Shown one piece after another: positions 33,213 through 40,765 of a DNA stretch of 64,000 nucleotides; the stretch's first letter is position 1, and each line of letters opens with the position of its first letter. The notes under the pieces are model-generated. The model searched no databases. It saw only the letters and a program-made list of their open reading frames with translations, and was not told the origin of the DNA. Position numbers and translations under genes: made by a program. This DNA is from JACCVL01 sp963695375 (GTDB lineage Bacteria > Actinomycetota > Actinomycetes > Propionibacteriales > Nocardioidaceae). Location of the stretch: contig OY968767.1 in assembly GCA_963695375.1 (NCBI GenBank), forward strand, positions 1,178,001-1,242,000. Direction: 5' to 3'.

Positions 33213-33920
33213 GCGGCGACCCTAGCCCCGCTGGCCGGCATCGACACGTCACGGGAGTGCTACACCTTCCCCGCGAACAACTGGTTCTGTCCCGCGTACC
33301 TGAGCGACTACAGCACCGAGATCACCACCGAGCTGACCGAACACATCTGGATCACCGTCGTCTCGGTGCTGCTCGGGGCCGCCCTCGCATTCCCCCTGGC
33401 ACTGCTGGCCCGGCGCAGCCGCACGGCGGCCGGCGCCGTGCTGGGCACCAGCACGATCCTGTACACCATCCCGTCGCTCGCGATGTTCTCGCTGCTGCTG
33501 CCGATCACCGGGATCAGCGCGTGGAGCGTGGTGATCGGGCTCGCGCTGTACACGCTGACCATCCTCGTCCGCAACATCCTGGCCGGTCTCGAGGCGGTGC
33601 CGGCCGACGTCCGCGAGGCCGGGCAGGGGCTTGGGTACGGCCCCACCAAGCTGCTGCTCAAGATCGAGGTGCCGCTCGCGATGCCGGTGATCATGGCCGG
33701 CCTGCGGGTGGCCACGGTCAGCACGGTCGCGCTGCTCACGGTCGGGTCGATCCTCGGCTACGGCGGCCTCGGCAACCTGCTGATCCTCGCCATCGACACC
33801 GACTTCAAGGCGCAGATCTTCACCGCCAGCGTGCTGTGCGTGGTGTTGGCCGTGGTGTTCGACCTGATGCTGCTGGGTCTGCAGCGCCTGCTGACGCCGT
33901 GGCAACGGGCCCGCGCATGA
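33192..33920 (+). CDS. Quaternary-amine ABC transporter permease 1
   Basis: A 242-residue membrane protein of the OpuCB/ProW type. It has about five or six membrane segments, including HIWITVVSVLLGAALAFPLA, TSTILYTIPSLAMFSLLLPI and WSVVIGLALYTLTILVRNIL. The cytoplasmic EAA-type coupling loop is VREAGQGLGYGPTKLLLKIE, followed by PLAMPVIMAGL. An N-terminal stretch with two Cys (CYTFPANNWFC) lies outside the membrane and is unusual. GTG 33192 is chosen for the -10 at 33179; GTG 33198 is an alternative. It is divergent from the ATPase with a 21-bp overlap, and is followed after 16 bp by the second permease. Confidence 0.9.
   Translation: MSVLASHAATLAPLAGIDTSRECYTFPANNWFCPAYLSDYSTEITTELTEHIWITVVSVLLGAALAFPLALLARRSRTAAGAVLGTSTILYTIPSLAMFSLLLPITGISAWSVVIGLALYTLTILVRNILAGLEAVPADVREAGQGLGYGPTKLLLKIEVPLAMPVIMAGLRVATVSTVALLTVGSILGYGGLGNLLILAIDTDFKAQIFTASVLCVVLAVVFDLMLLGLQRLLTPWQRARA
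33219..33224 (-). promoter_or_regulatory. TAGGGT -10 hexamer of ATPase gene, inside permease coding region
   Basis: On the minus strand TAGGGT is followed by six bases and the ATG at 33212. It lies inside the permease reading frame on the plus strand. Confidence 0.5.
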
Positions 33921-33936
33921 GACGCGGGAGCGGCCG

Positions 33937-34680
33937 ATGAACGTCGTCGACGTCTGGGCATACCTGTCTGACGGCGCCAACTGGAGCGGGCAGCAGGGCA
34001 TCGCCGCCTATCTCGTCCAACAGCTGCTGCTGACCGGAACCAGCGTGCTGGTGGCCGCGCTGGTCGGCCTGCCGCTCGCGTTGTGGCTGGGCCACGTGGG
34101 CCGCGGCGGCGTGCTCGCGATCAACCTGAGCAACATCGGTCGGGCGGTGCCGACGTTCGCGGTGCTGGTGATCTTGTCGGTCGGGCCGCTGGGCATCGAC
34201 GAGCTCGGGCCGTACGGGCGGGCAGGGCTGGCCACGCTGGCCTCGCTGCTGTTGTTCGCGCTGCCCCCGATCGTGACCAACGCCTATGTGGGGATGCGCG
34301 AGGTCGACCGGGACGTCGTCGAGGCGGCCGAGGGGATGGGCATGCGCGGGGGCGAGGTGTTCCGTCGAGTCGAGCTGCCACTCGCCCTGCCGCTCGTCAT
34401 CACCGGCCTGCGGCTGGCCGTCGTCCAGGTGTGGGCCACCGCCACGATCGCGGCCCTCGTAGCCGGGCCCGGCCTGGGCAACATCGTCACCGAGGGCTTC
34501 GCGACCAGCGACACCGCTCAGGTCGTGGCCGGCGCCTTCCTGGTGGCGATCATCGCGGTCGCCCTCGAGGGGGTGATGGCCGGCGTGGAGCGGCTGGTGG
34601 ACCCGCGTCGCGCCGCCCGCAAGGCTGCCCAGCTCGGCCGGGCCGGAGCCTCCGAGCCGGCGGCCGCGACGCGTTCGTGA
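33937..34680 (+). CDS. Quaternary-amine ABC transporter permease 2
   Basis: A 247-residue integral membrane permease, the partner of the one at 33192. Membrane segments include TGTSVLVAALVGLPLALWLG, LLLFALPPIVTNAYV and VVAGAFLVAIIAVALEGVMA. The coupling loop reads VEAAEGMGMRGGEVFRRVEL followed by PLALPLVITGLRLAVVQVWA. GGGAG precedes the ATG at suitable distance. It shares a transcript with the first permease and probably the binding protein, from which it is separated by 153 bp. Confidence 0.92.
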   Translation: MNVVDVWAYLSDGANWSGQQGIAAYLVQQLLLTGTSVLVAALVGLPLALWLGHVGRGGVLAINLSNIGRAVPTFAVLVILSVGPLGIDELGPYGRAGLATLASLLLFALPPIVTNAYVGMREVDRDVVEAAEGMGMRGGEVFRRVELPLALPLVITGLRLAVVQVWATATIAALVAGPGLGNIVTEGFATSDTAQVVAGAFLVAIIAVALEGVMAGVERLVDPRRAARKAAQLGRAGASEPAAATRS

Positions 34681-34833
34681 CCTTGTGACCCGATCGTGTC
34701 CCAGTTGTTGGCGACAGTGGTTGCGGACCTGGCGGCGGGGTGATGGGCTGACCCTGACTGGGGCGCCTTGGTGCCCCACCGGAAACGCGGGAGCCGGGCA
34801 CGGCTCGCGGGACACAGAAGGTGGTGCGCACCA

Positions 34834-35805
34834 ATGGCCAGAATCCCCCTGCGCCGGCTCTGCGCCGGGCTCGCGGTGTCGTCCCTCGTCCTCGTGGCTG
34901 GCTGCGGTGGTGACGACCCGCTGGCCGACGACTCCGGCTCCGGTTCGGACGGCTCCGCCAGTGCGGACAAGGGCTCGCTGGTCCTGGGCGGCCAGGACTT
35001 CACCGAGATGCAGATCATGGCGTCGATGTACGAGCTGGTGCTGGAGGAAGCCGGCTACACCGTCGACGCGGAGCTGGTCGGCACCCGCGACGTCTATATC
35101 CGCGACCTCCAGCAGGGCAACATCGACGTCGTCCCGGAGTACGCCGGGTCGATCACCGACGAGCTGCAGGCGCAGGTGAACGGGCCGGACGCGCCGCAGG
35201 TGAGCTCGAACGAGATCGACGAGACGATGGACGCGTTGAACGAGCTGCTGCAGCCGCTCAACCTGGTCGCCCTGGCGCCGGCGGAGGCGACCGACCAGAA
35301 CGCCTTCGCCGTGACCGAGGACTTCGCCGCCGAGAACGACCTGAGCACGCTCAGTGACCTCGGCGACCTGGACGAGCCGATCACGCTGGCCGCCTCCGAG
35401 GACTGCGCCAAGCGTCAGGACTGCGCGATCGGGCTGGAGAAGGTGTACGGCATCGAGATCGACAAGGTGCTGCCGCTCGGCTTCGGCAGCCAGCAGACGA
35501 AGGACTCGGTGCTCGAGGGCGAGTCCCAGGCCGGACTCGTCGGCACGTCGGACGGCAGCCTCGAGCAGCTGGGACTGGTGCTCCTCGAGGACGACCAGGG
35601 TCTGCAGGTGTCGCAGAACCTCGTTCCCGTGGTGTCACAGGAGACGCTCGACGCCAACCCGGACATCGAAGAGACGCTGAATGCGCTGTCCGACGTCCTC
35701 ACCACCGAGGACCTGGCCGAGATGAACGCCGCGGTCGACCTGGAGCGGCAGAAGCCCGACGACGTCGCGCAGCAGTACCTCGAGGACCAGGGCCTGCTGG
35801 GCTGA
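34834..35805 (+). CDS. Lipoprotein substrate-binding protein, ProX/OpuCC type
   Basis: A 323-residue secreted solute receptor. The signal has a lipobox VLVAGCGG with lipidated Cys at about 22, followed by a Ser/Gly/Asp linker. The mature part begins LVLGGQDFTEMQIMASMYEL and continues YTVDAELVGTRDVYIRDLQQ and VVPEYAGSITDEL, the pattern of glycine betaine/choline/carnitine binding proteins. The ATG at 34834 has AGAAGGTGG before it; an in-frame GTG 66 bp upstream would spoil the signal peptide. With the ATPase and two permeases it forms a complete importer for compatible solutes; substrate choice is not predictable. Confidence 0.93.
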   Translation: MARIPLRRLCAGLAVSSLVLVAGCGGDDPLADDSGSGSDGSASADKGSLVLGGQDFTEMQIMASMYELVLEEAGYTVDAELVGTRDVYIRDLQQGNIDVVPEYAGSITDELQAQVNGPDAPQVSSNEIDETMDALNELLQPLNLVALAPAEATDQNAFAVTEDFAAENDLSTLSDLGDLDEPITLAASEDCAKRQDCAIGLEKVYGIEIDKVLPLGFGSQQTKDSVLEGESQAGLVGTSDGSLEQLGLVLLEDDQGLQVSQNLVPVVSQETLDANPDIEETLNALSDVLTTEDLAEMNAAVDLERQKPDDVAQQYLEDQGLLG

Positions 35806-35807
35806 CG

Positions 35808-35822
35808 GACCGCTCAGCGGTC
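35808..35822. terminator. Hairpin around the stop codon of a convergent gene
   Basis: GACCGC (35808-35813) pairs with GCGGTC (35817-35822). The three-base loop TCA is exactly the stop codon of the NuoD-like gene on the minus strand, and the binding-protein stop lies three bases upstream. Confidence 0.45.
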
Positions 35823-36983
35823 GATGTCGCCGGTCACGAAGAGCATCGAGGCGAGCACCGCCACCAGGTCGTCCACCGTGCCTCCGGCGACCAGCGCCGG
35901 CAGCGCGGAGACGTTGCCGAACGACGCCGTGCGCAGCTTGAGCCGCCAGGGCACCTTCTCGCCCCGTGAGACCAGGTAGTAGCCGTTGACTCCGATCGGG
36001 CTCTCCACCGCGCCGTATGCGGAGCCCTCCGGCGCCTTCAGGATCTTGGGCAGGCGGACGCCGACCGGCCCCGGCGGCAGCGCCCGCAGCCGGTCGATGC
36101 AGGCGTCGGCCAGGTCCAGCGCGATCACGGTCTGCTCGTACAGGAGCTCCAACCGCGCGTACGCATCCCCCGTGGTCCGCGTGGGCACTCGCAGCAGGCG
36201 GTCGGTCCGGAGCTCGACATAGGCCAGGTACGGCTCGTCGCGACGCAGGTCGAGGTCGACGTCCGACGCCCGGGCGGCGGCGCCGGTGACGCCGTGGGCC
36301 AGCGCCGTCTCGCGGTCCAGGACGCCCACTCCCCGGGTCCGGTCGGCGAAATGCGGGTCGGCCAGCAGCGCGGCGCCGGTATCGGTCAGCCGGTCCCGCA
36401 CCCGCGCGACAGCGGCGGCGGCCCGGTCGAGCCAGCCCTCGGGCATGTCGTCCAGCAGCCCGCCCACCCGGGTGATCATCAGGTGCACCCGGCCGCCGGC
36501 GGCCTGCTCGATCACGTCCTGCAGAGTCTCCCGCTGCGCGAACAGCGGCACCGGGTCGACCGCTCCGGTGAGCTCGCGCGGGAGTCCGCCGAGGAAGGCG
36601 AGCCCGGCCAGCGCGCGGGTCAGCTCGGCGAGCAGCGTCCGCGTCCACACCGCGCGGATCGGCGGCTCGATGCCGAGCATCCGCTCGACGACCAGCGCCA
36701 CCCCGAGCTCCGAGGAGTACCCGGACACCCAGTCGTGCCGACTGGCCAGCATGATGATCTGCCGGTAGTCGCGGACCTCGAACAACTTCTCCGCGCCGCG
36801 GTGCATGAACCCGACCTCGGGCTCGCAGGTGGCGATCCGTTCGCCGTCCAGGGTGAGCCGCAGCCGCAGCGCCCCGTGTGCCGACGGGTGGTACGGGCCG
36901 AGCGACAAGACGTGCGTCTCGACCCCCGCCGGATCGGGCAGTCCGGCCGCGGCAGCTCCGAGGCCGACCACGAGCTCGCGCAT
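35814..36983 (-). CDS. Orphan NuoD-like (49 kDa subunit, complex I/hydrogenase family) protein
   Basis: A 389-residue member of the NuoD/hydrogenase large-subunit family. The family opening HVLSLGPYHPSAHGALRLRL is followed by CEPEVGFMHRGAEKLFEVRD, which keeps the His-Arg-Gly-Glu-Lys of NuoD. Later come SASRHDWVSGYS-type residues (seen as LASRHDWVSGYSSELGVALV), VHLMITRVGGLLDDMPEGWL and near the C-terminus ESPIGVNGYYLVSRGEKVPW. No other nuo gene is present, so it may serve a second complex or be a spare NuoD2. The ATG at 36983 lacks a good ribosome site; the frame stays open upstream through a 44-bp repeat element, so the start is uncertain. Confidence 0.8.
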   Translation of the reverse strand: MRELVVGLGAAAAGLPDPAGVETHVLSLGPYHPSAHGALRLRLTLDGERIATCEPEVGFMHRGAEKLFEVRDYRQIIMLASRHDWVSGYSSELGVALVVERMLGIEPPIRAVWTRTLLAELTRALAGLAFLGGLPRELTGAVDPVPLFAQRETLQDVIEQAAGGRVHLMITRVGGLLDDMPEGWLDRAAAAVARVRDRLTDTGAALLADPHFADRTRGVGVLDRETALAHGVTGAAARASDVDLDLRRDEPYLAYVELRTDRLLRVPTRTTGDAYARLELLYEQTVIALDLADACIDRLRALPPGPVGVRLPKILKAPEGSAYGAVESPIGVNGYYLVSRGEKVPWRLKLRTASFGNVSALPALVAGGTVDDLVAVLASMLFVTGDIDR

Positions 36984-37008
36984 CGCGGCAGCGTACGGCG
37001 CCCCCCGG

Positions 37009-37052
37009 ACGTCATACGACGCGCCGTCAATAGGCACCTGTCCGTATGACGT
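37009..37052. repeat. 44-bp inverted-repeat element, copy 1
   Basis: ACGTCATACG (37009-37018) and CGTATGACGT (37043-37052) form a perfect 10-bp inverted repeat around a 24-nt spacer containing GCGCCG and ATAGGCA. Four more copies lie at 40419-40691. All lie outside recognised genes. A tail GCAGAAGTCGCGGATCGTG follows at about 37078-37096. Confidence 0.85.
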
Positions 37053-37129
37053 TGTGCGGGGTCCCGGACTGTCCCCTGCAGAAGTCGCGGATCGTGACAC
37101 TGGAGGGGGAGGGGGACGGTCAGGGACGG

Positions 37130-38453
37130 TCAGTGCGAGGGGACCGTGGCCGTGGTCACCGCCATCAGGACGGCGAGCATCACCACCGCGGGCATCCGGG
37201 CCCGGCGTCCCAGCCCCCGGGCGACGACCACCGCACCGGCCAGGTGCCCGAGCACCAGCAGGCCCACCTGGAGGGCGAGCAGACCGCCCACACCGAACGG
37301 TGCGGGGTCCAGACCGTTCACCGCCGGGCCGAGCAGGTCCCACCCGCGCCCGAACGGGTCTCCGACCAGTCCTGGCAGCAGTTGCAGGCTGGACGTCAGC
37401 CGGTTCCGCCCGACGGCGACGGCGACCACCACCGCCGCGACGACCGGCACGGCCGCTCGAGCCACCCCGGGGGCCCCGGCCACCCGGTTCGCCGCCGCAC
37501 GCGCCCCGACGAGCAGGGCCGTCACGAGCAGGCACGAGCCGAGCAGGGCGAGGCCCGCGTACGCCCACGCGCCGGTCGCGGCGTCGACGCCGGTCCACTG
37601 CTGCGAGCGGCGTACCGCCCCGAAGGCCACGCCGCCGATGAGGACGCCGAGCAGCCCCTCGGCCCCCGGCGGCGGGTCCCAGCGGGGCAGTCGTCCGCGG
37701 GGGACCAGCGCCAACCAGGACAAGACGATGCCGAGCGGCTCGGCCCGGGACAGCCACCGCTCGCGGCCGATGGCGAGGCACCCGGCGAGCGTGACCGCGG
37801 TGTAGATGCTGAGCACCGCGCCGACCGACCGTGGGTCGAGCGGGTCCGCCGTGGCGCTCAGGTACCACACCCACGGCAGGGCGAGCAGTGCCGCCGGCCA
37901 GACTCCCGTCGGCCCCAGCCGGACGTCACCGCGGACATCGACGGGAGCGTCGACGGGAGCGTCGACGGGGAGCGTCGACGGCGGCGTCGACCGAGCCGTC
38001 CGACGGCGACGCCGACCGCTCCAACAGCCGGGCCAGGCTGTCCCACGGATCGAGCCAGCGCCATACCGGGCCGAGCAGCACGCTCGTGAGAACGAGCAGC
38101 GGCCAGGCGCTGCCGACGATCAGGGCGGGTGCGAGGTTCTCCAGCTGGTCGTCCGCGCCGACCCGGCCTGCGATGACCGCGACGAGCAACAGGACCACCC
38201 CGATCGCCCGGCCGGTGAGCTGCGAGCCGGACAGGCCGCCGGACCAGGAGGCCGGTGGCGGCGGCTCCCCGGGCTCGGACGAGACCTGAGCCGGCCGATC
38301 CACCGGATCGGGCAGCGCGAACGCCACCAGGAACACCAGCCAGGCGGTGATCGAGGCCATCAACAGCGGGGGGAATCCCAGGCCGGAGTGCTCGAGCACG
38401 GGGTGTGCCAGCACGAGGTCGGCCGCCGGAGGGATCTGGGCCAGCGGCGGCAT
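37130..38453 (-). pseudogene. Polytopic membrane protein gene interrupted by one extra base
   Basis: Two minus-strand frames, 38453-37926 (175 codons) and 37870-37130 (246 codons), join into one 440-residue protein if one G of the run 37967-37970 is removed; the total length is then exactly divisible by three. The first part has membrane segments (LLMASITAWLVFLVAFALPD, GRAIGVVLLLVAVIAGRVGA, PLLVLTSVLLGPVWRWLDPW). After the shift the reading continues VWPAALLALPWVWYLSATAD and about six more segments. The break lies in a 12-bp repeat. Such integral membrane proteins occur in actinobacteria without known function. Either the gene is inactivated, it is read by frameshifting, or the base is a sequencing error. 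Confidence 0.7.
37941..37985. repeat. 12-bp tandem repeat with single-base insertion
   Basis: Three to four copies of ACGGGAGCGTCG run through the linker of the membrane-protein gene. After the copy at 37953-37964 the next has an extra G (GGGG at 37967-37970), which breaks the frame. The repeats encode Val-Asp-Ala-Pro in the intact frame. Confidence 0.8.
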
Positions 38454-38607
38454 CGCGGCAGCATACGGCCGGGCGGCGCTTCCGTACGGGGGCGTGCCGC
38501 GCCCAGGCGTGGCGCATCTTCCGGTTGCGAGATGGGGTGATTCGTCGCATCATCCCTGCGAGACGCGGGCGGCGACCGGGCGATGCTGCCGCGGTGAGGA
38601 GACGGTG

Positions 38608-40398
38608 ATGCGAAAGCTGGCTGCGGTGGCGACGAGCGTCTCTGCTCTGGTCCTGAGCGCTGCGGTGGTTCCACCGGCAGTGGCCGACCACACCGATCCA
38701 CGCCAGCCACTGGCCCCGACCGAAGGTGTCGTCGTCGACGGCATCGAGCGCGGCGACGGCGTGTGGCGACACATCGCCAACTTCCCCGGCGGCGCCAACA
38801 ACGCCCTCACCGGGGGTGGCACCGACCTGGAGTTCTTCAAGCCGCAGCGCAGCGGCGACATCTTCGGCGCCTTCGGCACGCTCGGTCAGGACCCGGCGGG
38901 CAGCATCGGACAGCGGATCATCCGGCTCACCCACCGGGGCAAGGTGCGTCCGACCTGGGTCGCCGACCACGGGTCGGCACACTGCGAGACCGACAACACC
39001 AGCGTCACCGGTCTACAGCACGACTCGCAGGTCAGCACGCGCGGCCGGGTCCGGCTCCTCACCGACACCACCGACGCGCTCGGGCGCTGCCACGACACCG
39101 ACGGTGGCGGCATCGAGATCGTGAACGTGTCGAAGATGGCCAACCGGCGGTTCAAGCCGCGGGAGGCGCACCTGATCCGGTTCGCCGGGTACTCGCACAC
39201 GCACACCGCCGACCTGCGCAACCCCGGAATCGTCTACAACAGCAGCTCCGACTTCGCCGGACGCAACTGGATCGACGTCGTCGACATGAGGTCCTGCTTC
39301 GGCACCGTGAACTGGACCGACGCCAAGCGTCGCCAGGAGTGCCGGCCGCAGGTGTTCCGGATCAACCTGCAGCCGAACTGGACCAAGCAGCGGGACCAGA
39401 ACACCGGTGAGCTGGAGGACGGCTCGGCCACCTGTCACGACATCACCTACGCGCGTGGCCGGCTCTACTGCGCTGCGCTGAACGCCACTCTCATCCTGGA
39501 CGTGTCCAACATCCTGAACGCCGGCGGGGCGGTTCGCGGGACCCCCTTCCCCTGTCCGGTGGTCGCGGGCACCCGCACCGCCGCCATGGTCACCGACTGC
39601 AGCCAGATGGAGGGCGACCGGACGGAGCAGGCGTCCGGCTGGCAGTTCCTCGGGACGTACCAGCACCCGGGCCGGGACTGCGGCGCACCAGGGACCGACG
39701 TCCGTACCTGCAATTCCAACAACCAGGTCCGCTCCGACCAGGGTGTGGCCGTCTCGCACGAGGCGGACCCGACGCCGAACCAGCAGTTCATGTTCGTCAC
39801 CGACGAGCGCGGCGGCGGCATCGTCCCGCCCGGAGCGTCGTGCACGCCGGGGATCGAGAACCCGTACGGCAACGGCGGTGCGCACGCCCTGGACATCAGC
39901 GACCCGGGCAACATCGAGTACGCGACGACGCCGAGTGGGGAGCGGTCGGTCTACATCAGTGACGCGGTGGTGCCGGCCGAGACGTTCTGCGACATCCATG
40001 TGATCGAGCAGTTCCCGGGTGAGCAGCGCTTCATCGCGGCCTACTACTCGCAGGGCATCAAGATCGTCGACTACTACGTGGACGCCGCAGGACACCTGGT
40101 CTTCGAGGAGCGCGCCTCGTTCACGCTGCCGAACGCGAACACCTGGTCGGCGGAGCACTTCAAGATCCGACAGAACGCGAACGGGTCGCGCACCTACTTC
40201 ATCGCTGCCGACGACATCCACCGGGGCATCGACGTGGTGAGCTGGACCGGTCAGCCGAATCCGATGGGGAGCACGCCGCCGGCCCGGTCGTCCGACACGG
40301 CGGCGATGAACGCCGGGCTGGCCGGCGGGTCGGCTCTGCTGCTCGTCCTCGCTGCTGGCTACCGGAGGTGGCAGCGCGGTCGCGAGCTGGCCGCCTGA
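38608..40398 (+). CDS. Secreted beta-propeller (LVIVD-type) protein with C-terminal membrane anchor
   Basis: A 596-residue exported protein. The signal peptide is MRKLAAVATSVSALVLSAAV with cleavage near AVADHTD. The body contains repeated strand pairs of the LVIVD propeller type, such as GGIEIVNVSKM, WIDVVDMRSC, ATLILDVSNILNAGG, GIKIVDYYVDAAGHLVFEE and HRGIDVVSWTG, with several Cys that may form disulfides. A C-terminal hydrophobic helix (GLAGGSALLLVLAAGYRR) and basic tail suggest surface anchoring. It is related to the protein at 40766-42304: SHTHTADLRNPGIVYNSSSD matches SHNMTVHPSGNYLYNSNSD there. The function is unknown. GAGGAGA precedes the ATG. Confidence 0.85.
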   Translation: MRKLAAVATSVSALVLSAAVVPPAVADHTDPRQPLAPTEGVVVDGIERGDGVWRHIANFPGGANNALTGGGTDLEFFKPQRSGDIFGAFGTLGQDPAGSIGQRIIRLTHRGKVRPTWVADHGSAHCETDNTSVTGLQHDSQVSTRGRVRLLTDTTDALGRCHDTDGGGIEIVNVSKMANRRFKPREAHLIRFAGYSHTHTADLRNPGIVYNSSSDFAGRNWIDVVDMRSCFGTVNWTDAKRRQECRPQVFRINLQPNWTKQRDQNTGELEDGSATCHDITYARGRLYCAALNATLILDVSNILNAGGAVRGTPFPCPVVAGTRTAAMVTDCSQMEGDRTEQASGWQFLGTYQHPGRDCGAPGTDVRTCNSNNQVRSDQGVAVSHEADPTPNQQFMFVTDERGGGIVPPGASCTPGIENPYGNGGAHALDISDPGNIEYATTPSGERSVYISDAVVPAETFCDIHVIEQFPGEQRFIAAYYSQGIKIVDYYVDAAGHLVFEERASFTLPNANTWSAEHFKIRQNANGSRTYFIAADDIHRGIDVVSWTGQPNPMGSTPPARSSDTAAMNAGLAGGSALLLVLAAGYRRWQRGRELAA

Positions 40399-40418
40399 CG
40401 CACGCGCGGCCCGGCTAG

Positions 40419-40551
40419 CGTCATACGACGCGCCGGTGATAGGCAGCCGCTCGGATGACGTCTCGTCGAGCGTCAGACGACGCGCCGGCTATGGGCAGCC
40501 ATCGGTATGACGTCCGGGGCGGCTGCAGAAGTCGCGGATCGTGGCCAGGGG
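40419..40551. repeat. 133-bp repeat unit A with two 44-bp inverted-repeat elements
   Basis: Contains elements at 40419-40462 and 40471-40513 (each beginning CGTCAKACGACGCGCCGG and ending ATGACGTC), then the tail GCAGAAGTCGCGGATCGTG. It is almost identical to unit B 178 bp downstream, with about three substitutions and one indel. Confidence 0.85.
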
Positions 40552-40596
40552 GCGGGCGCGGGCGGGCGGGGCCGGTACGAGGCCGGAGACGCAGGA

Positions 40597-40730
40597 CGTC
40601 ATACGACGCGCCGGTGATAGGCAACCGCTCGGATGACGTCTCGTCGAGCGTCAGACGACGCGCCGGCTATGGGCAGCCATCGGTATGACGTCCGGGGTGG
40701 CTGCAAAAGTCGCGGATCGTGGTCCAGGGG
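40597..40730. repeat. 133-bp repeat unit B, near-identical to unit A
   Basis: Elements at 40597-40640 and 40649-40691 followed by GCAAAAGTCGCGGATCGTG. Units A and B fill most of the 367-bp gap between the two convergent propeller genes; nothing else is recognisable there except a G-rich stretch at about 40545-40585. Confidence 0.85.
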
Positions 40731-40765
40731 GGCCGGGGGCTGGGGGCCGGGCCGGACCGGAGGGC

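Noticed and set aside
34760..34777. Hairpin before the ABC binding-protein gene as attenuator
   Set aside because: The GGGGCGCC/GGTGCCCC stem leaves a loop of two bases and no terminator-like context; it is not distinguishable from background in such GC-rich DNA.
35814..37874. One long minus-strand protein joining the NuoD-like gene with about 300 upstream codons
   Set aside because: The upstream part runs through a 44-bp repeat and antisense-frame shadow of the membrane gene; the NuoD family begins near 36983.
40421..40690. Short open frames inside the repeat units
   Set aside because: They are translations of the repeated elements themselves and lack starts with ribosome sites.
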